DNA from: Flavobacterium sp. | Lineage (GTDB): Bacteria > Bacteroidota > Bacteroidia > Flavobacteriales > Flavobacteriaceae | NCBI RefSeq assembly: GCF_020217025.1 | Contig: NZ_JAIWOF010000130.1 | Coordinates: 1 to 10,000 of the forward strand | Length of the DNA: 10,000 nucleotides | Reading direction: 5' to 3' | Shown: positions 1-5,804 of the stretch, piece after piece | How the letters are laid out: each line of letters begins with the position of its first letter | Position numbering within the stretch: the stretch's first letter is position 1 | Translations under genes and position numbers: made by a program | Notes under the pieces: generated by a model | Told to the model about the DNA's origin: nothing | The model's input: only the letters and a program-made list of their open reading frames with translations | Databases searched by the model: none

Positions 1-1
1 T

Positions 2-1414
2 TTCTTTGATCCAGAAGCAATTAAACCCGATTTTAAAAACGTTGATCCACAAGCTGGAACTGTAGATATCGAATACAAAGTAGTAGAAAAAGGATCTAGT
101 CAAGTAGAACTTCAAGGAGGTTATGGCGGTGGTGGTTTCATAGGAACTCTTGGATTATCATTTAATAACTTTTCAGCCAGAAATATCTTTAAAAAAGAAG
201 CTTACAAACCTTTACCAATGGGGGATGGACAAAAAATGGCTTTAAGATTACAGGGAAGTTCTTATTTCCAAACGTATAGTTTATCATTTTCAGAACCATG
301 GCTTGGCGGAAAAAAACCTATAAACTTCTCTACATCTATATCTCATAGTAAACAATTCTTGTATAACTACAGAACTAGAGATGTAACAAGAAGTCAAAGT
401 TTCAACATAACATCGTTATCAGTTGGTATAGCAAAAAGATTAACAGTTCCAGACGATTACTTTGTATTGTCTCAGGCGGTTTCTTTCCAATACTATGATT
501 TAAATAATTACAATACTGGATTATTTACTTTTGGAAATGGTTCATCAAGAAATTTAGCTTATACGATTGCTTTATCAAGAAACAGTAAAGGAGTTAATCC
601 AATATTTCCTACAACGGGTTCAGAGTTCACTATATCAGGAAAATTTACTTTACCGTATTCACTATTTAATGGTATTGACTACAATGAATTAAAAAATTCA
701 AAAGCATACAAGTTACAATATGACCCTAATTTAGGAATAGCAGTTCAAGGAAATGATCAAGAGCAATATCCTGTAGCTGGTGATTATATTCAAGAAACAT
801 TTGAAGGTTCTGGAATTTATCAAACTGTTGGGGAAAACTGGGAACAAGCTTCACTAGATAAAGCAAAATATGACCAAAAACGTTTCAATTGGTTAGAATA
901 CTATAAAATTAAGTTTAAAGCAGATTGGTACACAAGAATATACGAAAAACTTGTACTTAGAACGCTAGGAGAATTTGGATTTATGGGAGCTTATAACTCT
1001 GATAGAGGTTTAGTACCTTTTGAACGTTATTATTTAGGAGGTGATGGATTGGCAAATTATTCACTTGATGGTAGAGAAACCATTCAATTAAGAGGGTATC
1101 CAAATAACTCTTTATCTTCTCAAGATGGAGGAACAGTTTATAACAAATTCTCATTAGAGTTACGTTACCCAATTACTTTGAATCAATCAGCATCAATTTA
1201 TGCCCTTTCATTTTTAGAAGCTGGTTCTGCATTTAATGATTTCAAGCTTTACAATCCATTTAATTTACAACGCTCTGCAGGAGTAGGTTTACGTATATTT
1301 ATGCCAGCATTTGGTTTATTAGGTATCGACTTTGCACATGGATTTGATCCAATCCCTGGGGAAACAGTTAAAAGTGGTTGGCAAACACACTTTATTATTG
1401 GGCAACAATTTTAG
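2..1414 (+). CDS. bamA: Outer membrane protein assembly factor BamA, 3' part (5' end outside window)
   Basis: Frame 2 is open from the window edge to the TAG at 1412-1414, giving 470 visible residues; the real start lies upstream. BamA is the Omp85-family channel that folds and inserts beta-barrel proteins into the outer membrane. The first ~35 visible residues look like the end of the last POTRA domain (VDIEYKVVEKGSS). A glycine-rich stretch (GGYGGGGF, from about 110) then opens the C-terminal 16-strand barrel. The conserved barrel lid motif is seen as LRGYP (RGY at 1091-1099), equivalent to VRGF/Y in other BamAs. The protein ends in FIIGQQF, an aromatic C-terminal residue expected of an outer-membrane barrel. 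A hydrophilic stretch of about 70 residues (668-880) between barrel strands is probably a long extracellular loop. It is followed by two OmpH/Skp genes, the usual Bacteroidota order. The ATG at 218 is internal and not a start. Confidence 0.95.
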   Translation, partial: FFDPEAIKPDFKNVDPQAGTVDIEYKVVEKGSSQVELQGGYGGGGFIGTLGLSFNNFSARNIFKKEAYKPLPMGDGQKMALRLQGSSYFQTYSLSFSEPWLGGKKPINFSTSISHSKQFLYNYRTRDVTRSQSFNITSLSVGIAKRLTVPDDYFVLSQAVSFQYYDLNNYNTGLFTFGNGSSRNLAYTIALSRNSKGVNPIFPTTGSEFTISGKFTLPYSLFNGIDYNELKNSKAYKLQYDPNLGIAVQGNDQEQYPVAGDYIQETFEGSGIYQTVGENWEQASLDKAKYDQKRFNWLEYYKIKFKADWYTRIYEKLVLRTLGEFGFMGAYNSDRGLVPFERYYLGGDGLANYSLDGRETIQLRGYPNNSLSSQDGGTVYNKFSLELRYPITLNQSASIYALSFLEAGSAFNDFKLYNPFNLQRSAGVGLRIFMPAFGLLGIDFAHGFDPIPGETVKSGWQTHFIIGQQF

Positions 1415-1514
1415 GGTTTGTTCGTACTTTTTGTTAAATTCGTAAAAATATTTCACATTTTATTGCGTTTAACATTCATTAAGTAAGACAGCTACGAAAC
1501 AAAATTAAGTTAAA

Positions 1515-2543
1515 ATGAAAAAATTATTATTTATACTTCTTGCACTAATCACTTTTTCTTCTAAAGCACAAACCGCTAGAGGAGTTAAAATTGGCTACAT
1601 AGATATGGAATATATCTTAGAAAAAGTGCCTGATTATGCCGATGCTATTAATCAATTAGAGCAAAAAGCACAAAAATGGAAACAAGAAATTGAAGTTAAA
1701 AAAACCGAAATCAATAAGTTAAAAGAAAATTTAAAAACAGAAAGAGTACTTTTAACTAAAGAATTAATTGAGGAAAGAGAAGAAGAAATTGCTTATTTAG
1801 AAAAAGAACTTTTAGAATATCAAGAAAAACGTTTTGGACCAAAAGGTGATTTAATTATTCAGAAATCTGTTTTAGTTAAACCAATTCAAGATCAAATTTT
1901 CACTATAGTTCAAGATGTTGCTGAACAACGAAAATATGATTTTGTTTTTGACAAATCGTCTGATTTAACAATGTTATTTGCCGCTCAGAAATACGACATT
2001 AGTGATTATGTTGTAAAAAAGTTAACTGCTTCTCAAAAAAGAGAAGAAATGTCTAAAAAACAACTAAAAGCCTTAGAAGCAAAAGAGGCATTAGACGAAG
2101 CTGTTGAAGAAAATCCTGCATTTACAGAAAGAAAAAGGATTTTAGATGAAAAAAAGGCTGCTAGAGAAAAATTAATAGAAGAGCGCAAATTAGCTAACGA
2201 ACAAAAGAAAGCTGATGCCGCCGAAAAAAGAAAAAAATTACTTGAGGAGCGCGATGCTAAAAAAAATGGCACAGTAATTGAAAATAAAAATTCAGAGGGT
2301 GATAAAGAAGAAAAAGTTGATGATAAAATAGACAAAAGCCCAAACGAAGATAAAGACATCGTAAAAGAAGAAACAAAAAAGCTCGATCCTAAAGAGGCTA
2401 GACAAAAACTTATCGACGAAAGAAATAAAAAACTTGAAGAGAGAAAAAAAGCTTTAGAAGAAAAAAAGAAAAAAATAGCTGAGGAGAAAGAAGCTGGTAA
2501 AAAAGCAAAAGAACCAAAAACAGAAACAGAGAACAAAAATTAA
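1515..2543 (+). CDS. ompH: OmpH/Skp-family periplasmic chaperone with long charged C-terminal tail
   Basis: 342 residues, twice the size of a usual Skp/OmpH protein (about 160-170). Residues 1-19 are a signal peptide (MKKLLFILLALITFSSKAQ). The OmpH-like fold follows: KIGYIDMEYILEKVPDY at 25-41, a coiled-coil tentacle from about 45 to 125, then the return segment with KYDFVFDKSSD (140-150) near residue 165. Skp proteins hold unfolded outer-membrane proteins in the periplasm for delivery to BAM. Position directly behind bamA, with a 100-bp gap, fits that role. Residues ~170-342 are extra: almost only Lys, Glu, Ala, Asp and Arg, predicted helical coiled coil, with a weak internal repeat (AREKLIEER at 216-224; ARQKLIDER at 295-303) around a more acidic, disordered-looking linker (~250-285). 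The ATG at 1515 is preceded by an A-rich leader and begins the signal peptide. Family call is sure; the tail's function is unknown. Confidence 0.9.
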   Translation: MKKLLFILLALITFSSKAQTARGVKIGYIDMEYILEKVPDYADAINQLEQKAQKWKQEIEVKKTEINKLKENLKTERVLLTKELIEEREEEIAYLEKELLEYQEKRFGPKGDLIIQKSVLVKPIQDQIFTIVQDVAEQRKYDFVFDKSSDLTMLFAAQKYDISDYVVKKLTASQKREEMSKKQLKALEAKEALDEAVEENPAFTERKRILDEKKAAREKLIEERKLANEQKKADAAEKRKKLLEERDAKKNGTVIENKNSEGDKEEKVDDKIDKSPNEDKDIVKEETKKLDPKEARQKLIDERNKKLEERKKALEEKKKKIAEEKEAGKKAKEPKTETENKN

Positions 2544-2567
2544 ATAACTTAAATTTTAAAATTAAAA

Positions 2568-3071
2568 ATGAAACAATTAAAAACTTTAGCAATTGCAATC
2601 GTACTTTTCATTGGAACACAAGTTTCAGCTCAAACAAAAGTTGCACATATAGATGTACAAGCATTAATGACTTCTATGCCTGAAATGAAAACTGCGCAAG
2701 ATCAAATGAAAAAAATTCAGGATACTTATGACAAAGATTACAAAAACATGGTAGCTGAATACCAAACAAAATTACAAAAATATGAACAAGAATCTGCTAC
2801 TGCTGGTGACGCGTTAAACGAAACACGTTCTAAAGAAATGCAAGACATGGGTTCTCGTATTCAACAATTTCAACAAAATGCTCAAAAAGAATTAGGTCAA
2901 AAAGAAATGGACTTGATTAAGCCAATCATGGAAAAAGCACAAGCTGCCATTAAAAAAGTAGCAAAAGAAAAAGGTTTTAACTATGTATTAGACTCTACTA
3001 CAGGAAGCGGCGTTTTAGTTGCTGAAGGTACAGATTTATTAGCTGATGTTAAAAAAGCATTAGGTTTCTAA
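2568..3071 (+). CDS. ompH: OmpH/Skp-family periplasmic chaperone, standard length
   Basis: 167 residues, the normal OmpH/Skp length. Signal peptide at 1-21 with cleavage expected after VSA|Q. The mature protein begins KVAHIDVQALMTSMPEMK, the same N-terminal strand and helix signature as the upstream paralogue (GYIDMEYILEKVPDY). A Gln/Lys-rich coiled-coil arm covers about 40-120 and the C-terminal beta return contains FNYVLDSTTGSGVLV (142-156). The role is inferred to be holding nascent outer-membrane proteins for BamA. It starts 24 nt after the stop of the first ompH gene with an A-rich leader, so the two are surely co-transcribed, and it is followed by a strong terminator at 3092. Unlike its neighbour it has no charged tail, suggesting a duplicated pair in which one copy diverged. 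Confidence 0.93.
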   Translation: MKQLKTLAIAIVLFIGTQVSAQTKVAHIDVQALMTSMPEMKTAQDQMKKIQDTYDKDYKNMVAEYQTKLQKYEQESATAGDALNETRSKEMQDMGSRIQQFQQNAQKELGQKEMDLIKPIMEKAQAAIKKVAKEKGFNYVLDSTTGSGVLVAEGTDLLADVKKALGF

Positions 3072-3091
3072 TTAATTCAAACCAAAATTTT

Positions 3092-3132
3092 AAAAACTGC
3101 TTAATCTTAGCTAAGATTAAGCAGTTTTTTTT
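3092..3132 (+). terminator. Intrinsic terminator of the bamA-ompH-ompH unit
   Basis: A perfect 38-bp palindrome (arms 3092-3110 and 3111-3129, ACTGCTTAATCTTAG in the left arm) runs into a T-tract (3125-3132). It lies 20 nt after the second ompH stop. The arms begin with an A-run, so it could also stop transcription from the - strand. The arm is far longer than a minimal terminator needs. Confidence 0.9.
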
Positions 3133-3139
3133 ATTTTTG
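3132..3139 (+). promoter_or_regulatory. Candidate Bacteroidota -7 box for murI
   Basis: TATTTTTG matches the Bacteroidota -7 consensus TAnnTTTG and begins in the last base of the terminator T-tract, 5 nt before the murI ATG (3145). I see no TTG at the expected -33 distance, and a T-rich stretch can match by chance. If it is real, transcription would start within a few bases of the ATG, giving a leaderless or nearly leaderless mRNA. Confidence 0.4.
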
Positions 3140-3144
3140 TTGTT

Positions 3145-3924
3145 ATGATAAACGAAAATCCAATAGGCTTGTTTGATTCAGGTATTGGCGGTACTTCAAT
3201 ATGGAAGGAAGTTCATGCCTTAATGCCTTATGAAAACACAATTTACCTTGCCGACAGTAAGAATGCACCCTATGGATTAAAATCTAAAGACGAAATCATT
3301 GCACTTAGCTGCAAGAATACCGAGTTTCTATTAGAAAACAACTGTAAAATAATTGTGGTAGCCTGTAACACAGCAACTACAAACGCTATTAAAGAACTTA
3401 GATCTAAATATGATGTTCCCTTCATCGGGATCGAGCCCGCTATAAAACCAGCAGCACTTCAATCTAAAACGCAAAAAATTGGCATATTAGCCACAAAAGG
3501 AACGCTTAATAGCGAATTATTTCACAAAAGTGTTGCAAATCATCCCGACGTTACAATAATCGAACAAATAGGTCATGGTTTGGTTCAATTGATAGAAAAT
3601 GGAGATATGAATTCCGCAGAAATGGAAGAATTATTAAAGAGTTATCTAAATCCAATGGTGGAAAAAAATATCGACTATTTGGTACTAGGTTGCAGTCACT
3701 ATCCTTATTTGATTCCACAGATTAAAAAAATCATTCCACCACAAATTAAAATAATTGATTCTGGTGAAGCAGTAGCCAAACAGACACAAAAAATATTAGA
3801 ACAAAGTCATTTATTAAATCTTACAAATGAAAAAAGCTCGCAAATATTCTATACGAATAGCGAGCCTGAAGTTTTAAAAACTATACTAGGAAATTGTGAA
3901 AATGTAATTTATAAGAATTTTTAG
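3145..3924 (+). CDS. murI: Glutamate racemase
   Basis: 259 residues, normal for the family. MurI interconverts L- and D-glutamate in the cytoplasm without a cofactor, supplying D-Glu for the peptidoglycan stem peptide. Both catalytic cysteines are present: Cys74 in VVACNTATT and Cys183 in LGCSHYPYL. The N-terminal GLFDSGIGG (8-16) with Asp11, the APYG loop (41-44), Thr76-Thr78 near the first cysteine and His185 after the second fit the two-domain Asp/Glu racemase fold. The start ATG at 3145 puts the DSG motif at its usual place near the N-terminus. The gene is downstream of the OmpH pair, a common Bacteroidota arrangement, but a strong terminator separates them. Its stop is 1 bp from the stop of the convergent gene, leaving no room for a dedicated terminator. 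Confidence 0.96.
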   Translation: MINENPIGLFDSGIGGTSIWKEVHALMPYENTIYLADSKNAPYGLKSKDEIIALSCKNTEFLLENNCKIIVVACNTATTNAIKELRSKYDVPFIGIEPAIKPAALQSKTQKIGILATKGTLNSELFHKSVANHPDVTIIEQIGHGLVQLIENGDMNSAEMEELLKSYLNPMVEKNIDYLVLGCSHYPYLIPQIKKIIPPQIKIIDSGEAVAKQTQKILEQSHLLNLTNEKSSQIFYTNSEPEVLKTILGNCENVIYKNF

Positions 3925-3925
3925 T

Positions 3926-4438
3926 TTATTCTTTAAACCAACCTGAATACATTACATAATTATTTGAAATACGTTCAATTTCACCAGCAAAATCACTTTG
4001 ATCTATATCTTTAACTTTCTTTGCAGGAACACCCGCATAAATACAACCCGATTCAACAACCGTATTTTGCGTAATAACAGAACCCGCAGCTACAATTGAA
4101 TTACTCTCAATTACGCAGTTATCCATCACAATAGCCCCCATACCAATTAAAACATTGTCTTTTATTGTACAACCATGCACGATAGCATTATGTCCAATAG
4201 AAACATTATTTCCAATAACCGTTGGATGTTTTTGATATGTGCAATGAACTACGGCTCCATCTTGAATATTAACCTTATTCCCTATTGTTATTGAATTAAC
4301 ATCACCTCGTATTACCGCATTAAACCAAACGCTACAATTGGAACCAAAAGAAACCTCTCCTACAATAGTAGCATTTTCAGCCACATAACAATCATCTGGT
4401 ATTTGAGGGAATTTCCCATTTACTTCTTTAATCAACAT
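3926..4438 (-). CDS. Gamma-class carbonic anhydrase-like hexapeptide-repeat protein
   Basis: 170 residues from the ATG at 4438. It is a left-handed beta-helix protein with hexapeptide repeats (e.g. TIVGEV, VLIGMG, SIVAAG), the YrdA/PaaY/CamH type of gamma-carbonic anhydrase family. The three metal-binding histidines are present: His65 (VVHCT), His83 and His88 (SIGHNAIVHGC). Arg44 and Asp46 (VIRGD) and Gln59-Asp60, conserved around the active site, are also present. The C-terminus is the usual alpha helix (DFAGEIERISNNYVMYS). It probably forms a trimer with metal at subunit interfaces. Many relatives have weak or unknown CA activity, so the substrate is not certain. A longer reading frame reaches an ATG at 4480, but its extra 14 residues would be translated from a terminator hairpin, so I prefer 4438, where MLIKEVNGKFPQIPDD matches the usual N-terminus. 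Confidence 0.9.
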   Translation of the reverse strand: MLIKEVNGKFPQIPDDCYVAENATIVGEVSFGSNCSVWFNAVIRGDVNSITIGNKVNIQDGAVVHCTYQKHPTVIGNNVSIGHNAIVHGCTIKDNVLIGMGAIVMDNCVIESNSIVAAGSVITQNTVVESGCIYAGVPAKKVKDIDQSDFAGEIERISNNYVMYSGWFKE

Positions 4439-4451
4439 AATTAACTCTTTT

Positions 4452-4479
4452 AAAAAAAATGTCCCGATAAATCGGGACA
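4452..4479 (-). terminator. Intrinsic terminator after the porP-like gene (GC-rich hairpin)
   Basis: On the - strand the arms TGTCCCGAT and ATCGGGACA (4479-4471 and 4468-4460) separated by two bases are followed by eight T (4459-4452). It lies 22 nt past the porP-like stop and 13 nt before the ATG of the carbonic-anhydrase-like gene. On the + strand no T-tract follows, so it works in one direction. The arm is strikingly GC-rich for this sequence. Confidence 0.85.
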
Positions 4480-4485
4480 AATATA
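4478..4485 (-). promoter_or_regulatory. Candidate -7 box for the gamma-CA-like gene
   Basis: On the - strand TATATTTG matches TAnnTTTG and overlaps the first bases of the terminator hairpin. Start of transcription would fall inside the hairpin, about 35 nt before the ATG at 4438. No clear TTG is at the expected -33 distance. It would give the gene its own promoter despite the terminator before it; the site is inferred from one match only. Confidence 0.4.
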
Positions 4486-4501
4486 CTTGAAATTTTTATT
4501 C

Positions 4502-5491
4502 TTAATTAACGGCAGGACAATTACAATCCCATTGTTTGTCTTTACAGAAAACATTCATACCTAAAGTAATTTGGTGAAAACCTCCATTATCAAACTTAAT
4601 ATCACCCATAACATGACTGTATGTATATGAAAACATAAAGTTTTTATAGTTAACACCTAAAATTGGTGAAACCCATTGTAAATTTTGCTTACCGCCTTCA
4701 TACTGAGCGCTATCAAAACTTCTTCTGTAAGAAACTGCAGCCCATAATTTACCAAAGTCAACTGCTTTATAAACTTTAAGGTTTAAATCAATTGAAGATT
4801 CTTTAGTCTCAGAAATACGTTGATACATAAAAGAAGGTTCGAAAAGTAATCTATCCTCATTACCAAAAACAGCTCCTACACTCCACAATAATTTACTTAA
4901 GTTGTCTGATTCAAATCCTTTAGAATATAATTCTCTTCTTTGATTTGCTAAAAAGTTTTTCATTGTTACATGAGTAAAGAAATCCATGTAGTGATATGAA
5001 ACCCCTAAATCAACATTAAAATATGCATCTTTTTGAATAACTCCATTAACAATAACTGGATCATTCCCTGTAAAAGTTGAACCATCTAATGTACTTTGAA
5101 CAAAAGCAGTGCTTAATCCAAAAGATAATTGATTTAAATCAACAGTACCTCTAGAAAATCTCAAATGGTGAGCATACGTTAATTTAGCACCTTTTTGTGA
5201 ATGATAGCCATTTTTATCATTAAATAAAATTACCCCTACACCAGAAATACCATCCTGATCAATTGCTGTATTAAAACTAACAGTTTGTAATGATGGAGCT
5301 TCGTCTTGTCCAAACCATTGTTGACGACCAGTTAATCTAATTTTACCACAATTAGCAGCACCTGCCATTGAAGGGTGAATTAAATAATAATTATCCGATA
5401 AATAATCAGAATAAACAGCTATTCCTTCTTGTGCAAAGGAAAATTGTGCCAATAAAAATGCTAAAATAAAATAACTCTTTTTAAAATTCAT
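4502..5491 (-). CDS. PorP/SprF-family outer-membrane protein (type IX secretion/gliding family)
   Basis: 329 residues. Signal peptide 1-20 with cleavage likely at FSFA|QEG. The mature N-terminus is typical of the PorP/SprF family: YSDYLSDNYYLIHPSMAGA (27-45, paraphrased as a Y..Y..N..L.NPA.AG pattern), followed by RQQWFGQDEAPSLQTVSF (56-73), and then alternating amphipathic strands ending in ITLGMNVF, consistent with an outer-membrane barrel of about 14 strands. Family members are partners of type IX secretion, often needed for one large surface protein (SprF with SprB), or parts of the machinery (PorP). Here no large adhesin gene lies next to it, so its cargo cannot be read from context. Odd point: the sequence continues past the last strand into a short Cys-rich tail (Cys316, Cys323, Cys325; WDCNCPAVN). 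It has its own promoter, a long leader and its own terminator, so it is probably monocistronic. Confidence 0.88.
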   Translation of the reverse strand: MNFKKSYFILAFLLAQFSFAQEGIAVYSDYLSDNYYLIHPSMAGAANCGKIRLTGRQQWFGQDEAPSLQTVSFNTAIDQDGISGVGVILFNDKNGYHSQKGAKLTYAHHLRFSRGTVDLNQLSFGLSTAFVQSTLDGSTFTGNDPVIVNGVIQKDAYFNVDLGVSYHYMDFFTHVTMKNFLANQRRELYSKGFESDNLSKLLWSVGAVFGNEDRLLFEPSFMYQRISETKESSIDLNLKVYKAVDFGKLWAAVSYRRSFDSAQYEGGKQNLQWVSPILGVNYKNFMFSYTYSHVMGDIKFDNGGFHQITLGMNVFCKDKQWDCNCPAVN

Positions 5492-5609
5492 TGTAGTTAT
5501 TGTTTAATGAAAACATACCTCTTACTATCCTAATCAAACTCTATGCTTAAAATTAGAATATTATTAATAAAAAACAATAAGTAAATATGGTTTTTTACTA
5601 CGAACTTGC

Positions 5610-5641
5610 CAAAGATATAAATTTTTGTGTTTCTTTTACAA
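5610..5641 (-). promoter_or_regulatory. Promoter of the porP-like gene (-7 and -33 elements)
   Basis: On the - strand TTG (5641-5639), 21 nt, then TATCTTTG (5617-5610). This fits the Bacteroidota consensus TTG-N17-23-TAnnTTTG in both parts and in spacing. Transcription should start near 5605, giving a leader of about 110 nt before the ATG at 5491. Confidence 0.72.
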
Positions 5642-5654
5642 TACACTTAAAATA

Positions 5655-5724
5655 TTATTAGATTTAATACGTGATTTTTTATGTTATATAACACATTTAC
5701 GTTGTATTTATCAAAATCTAATAA
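5655..5724. repeat. Nested inverted repeats between two divergent promoters
   Basis: Outer 11-bp arms TTATTAGATTT (5655-5665) and AAATCTAATAA (5714-5724) flank a perfect 12-bp palindrome TGTTATATAACA (5682-5693), with ACGT at 5669-5672 and 5699-5702. The centres lie within 4 bp of each other. It begins 14 bp upstream of the porP -33 element and ends 56 bp before the Nfu -7 box. It could be a regulator site or a chance effect of AT-rich sequence. Confidence 0.4.
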
Positions 5725-5780
5725 AAAGTTAAATAAAAAAAGTGACCTGCTAAAACAAACTACATATCTTATGAACTTTG

Positions 5781-5789
5781 TATCTTTGC
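5781..5789 (+). promoter_or_regulatory. Promoter -7 box of the Nfu gene
   Basis: TATCTTTGC matches the TAnnTTTG consensus with the favoured following C. The A-rich leader that follows is about 12-15 nt before the ATG at 5805. No clear TTG sits at -33. This box lies inside the 9-codon extension that would be read from a TTG at 5778, which argues against that start. Confidence 0.65.
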
Positions 5790-5804
5790 AAAAAAATAAG
5801 TATT

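Larger units (their letters stand above)
5492..5804. other. Divergent intergenic control region (313 bp)
   Basis: The gap between the porP-like gene (-) and the Nfu gene (+) has no believable coding sequence. It holds, from left to right, the ~110-nt porP leader, the - strand promoter (5610-5641), a nested dyad (5655-5724) and the + strand promoter (5781-5789). It is very AT-rich. No tRNA, riboswitch or terminator is visible in it. Confidence 0.75.

Noticed and set aside
981..1172. 63-residue - strand reading frame inside bamA
   Set aside because: Antisense to the conserved BamA barrel, including the RGY motif; no promoter or motif of its own.
1420..1440. TACTTTTTG as a promoter for the first ompH gene
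   Set aside because: Three bases instead of two between TA and TTTG, and the nearest TTG is at 24 nt; too weak to list. No terminator is seen in the bamA-ompH gap, so read-through from bamA is the simpler view.
2033..2536. 167-residue - strand reading frame, almost only Ser and Phe with Leu/Ala
   Set aside because: It is the antisense of the Lys/Glu-rich ompH tail: AAA/GAA codons read backwards give Phe/Ser. No independent start signal or family motif.
2410..2598. 62-residue - strand reading frame over the ompH-ompH junction
   Set aside because: Leu/Phe-rich shadow of the same purine-rich region, covering two real genes.
3902..3957. ATGTAAT...ATTACAT inverted repeat across the murI/gamma-CA stop codons as a shared terminator
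   Set aside because: Only 7 bp of A/T-rich arm with a 42-nt loop and no T-tract next to either arm.
4439..4480. 14-residue N-terminal extension of the gamma-CA-like protein (ATG 4480)
   Set aside because: Encoded by the terminator hairpin and its T-tract, and not part of the family's N-terminus; ATG 4438 chosen.
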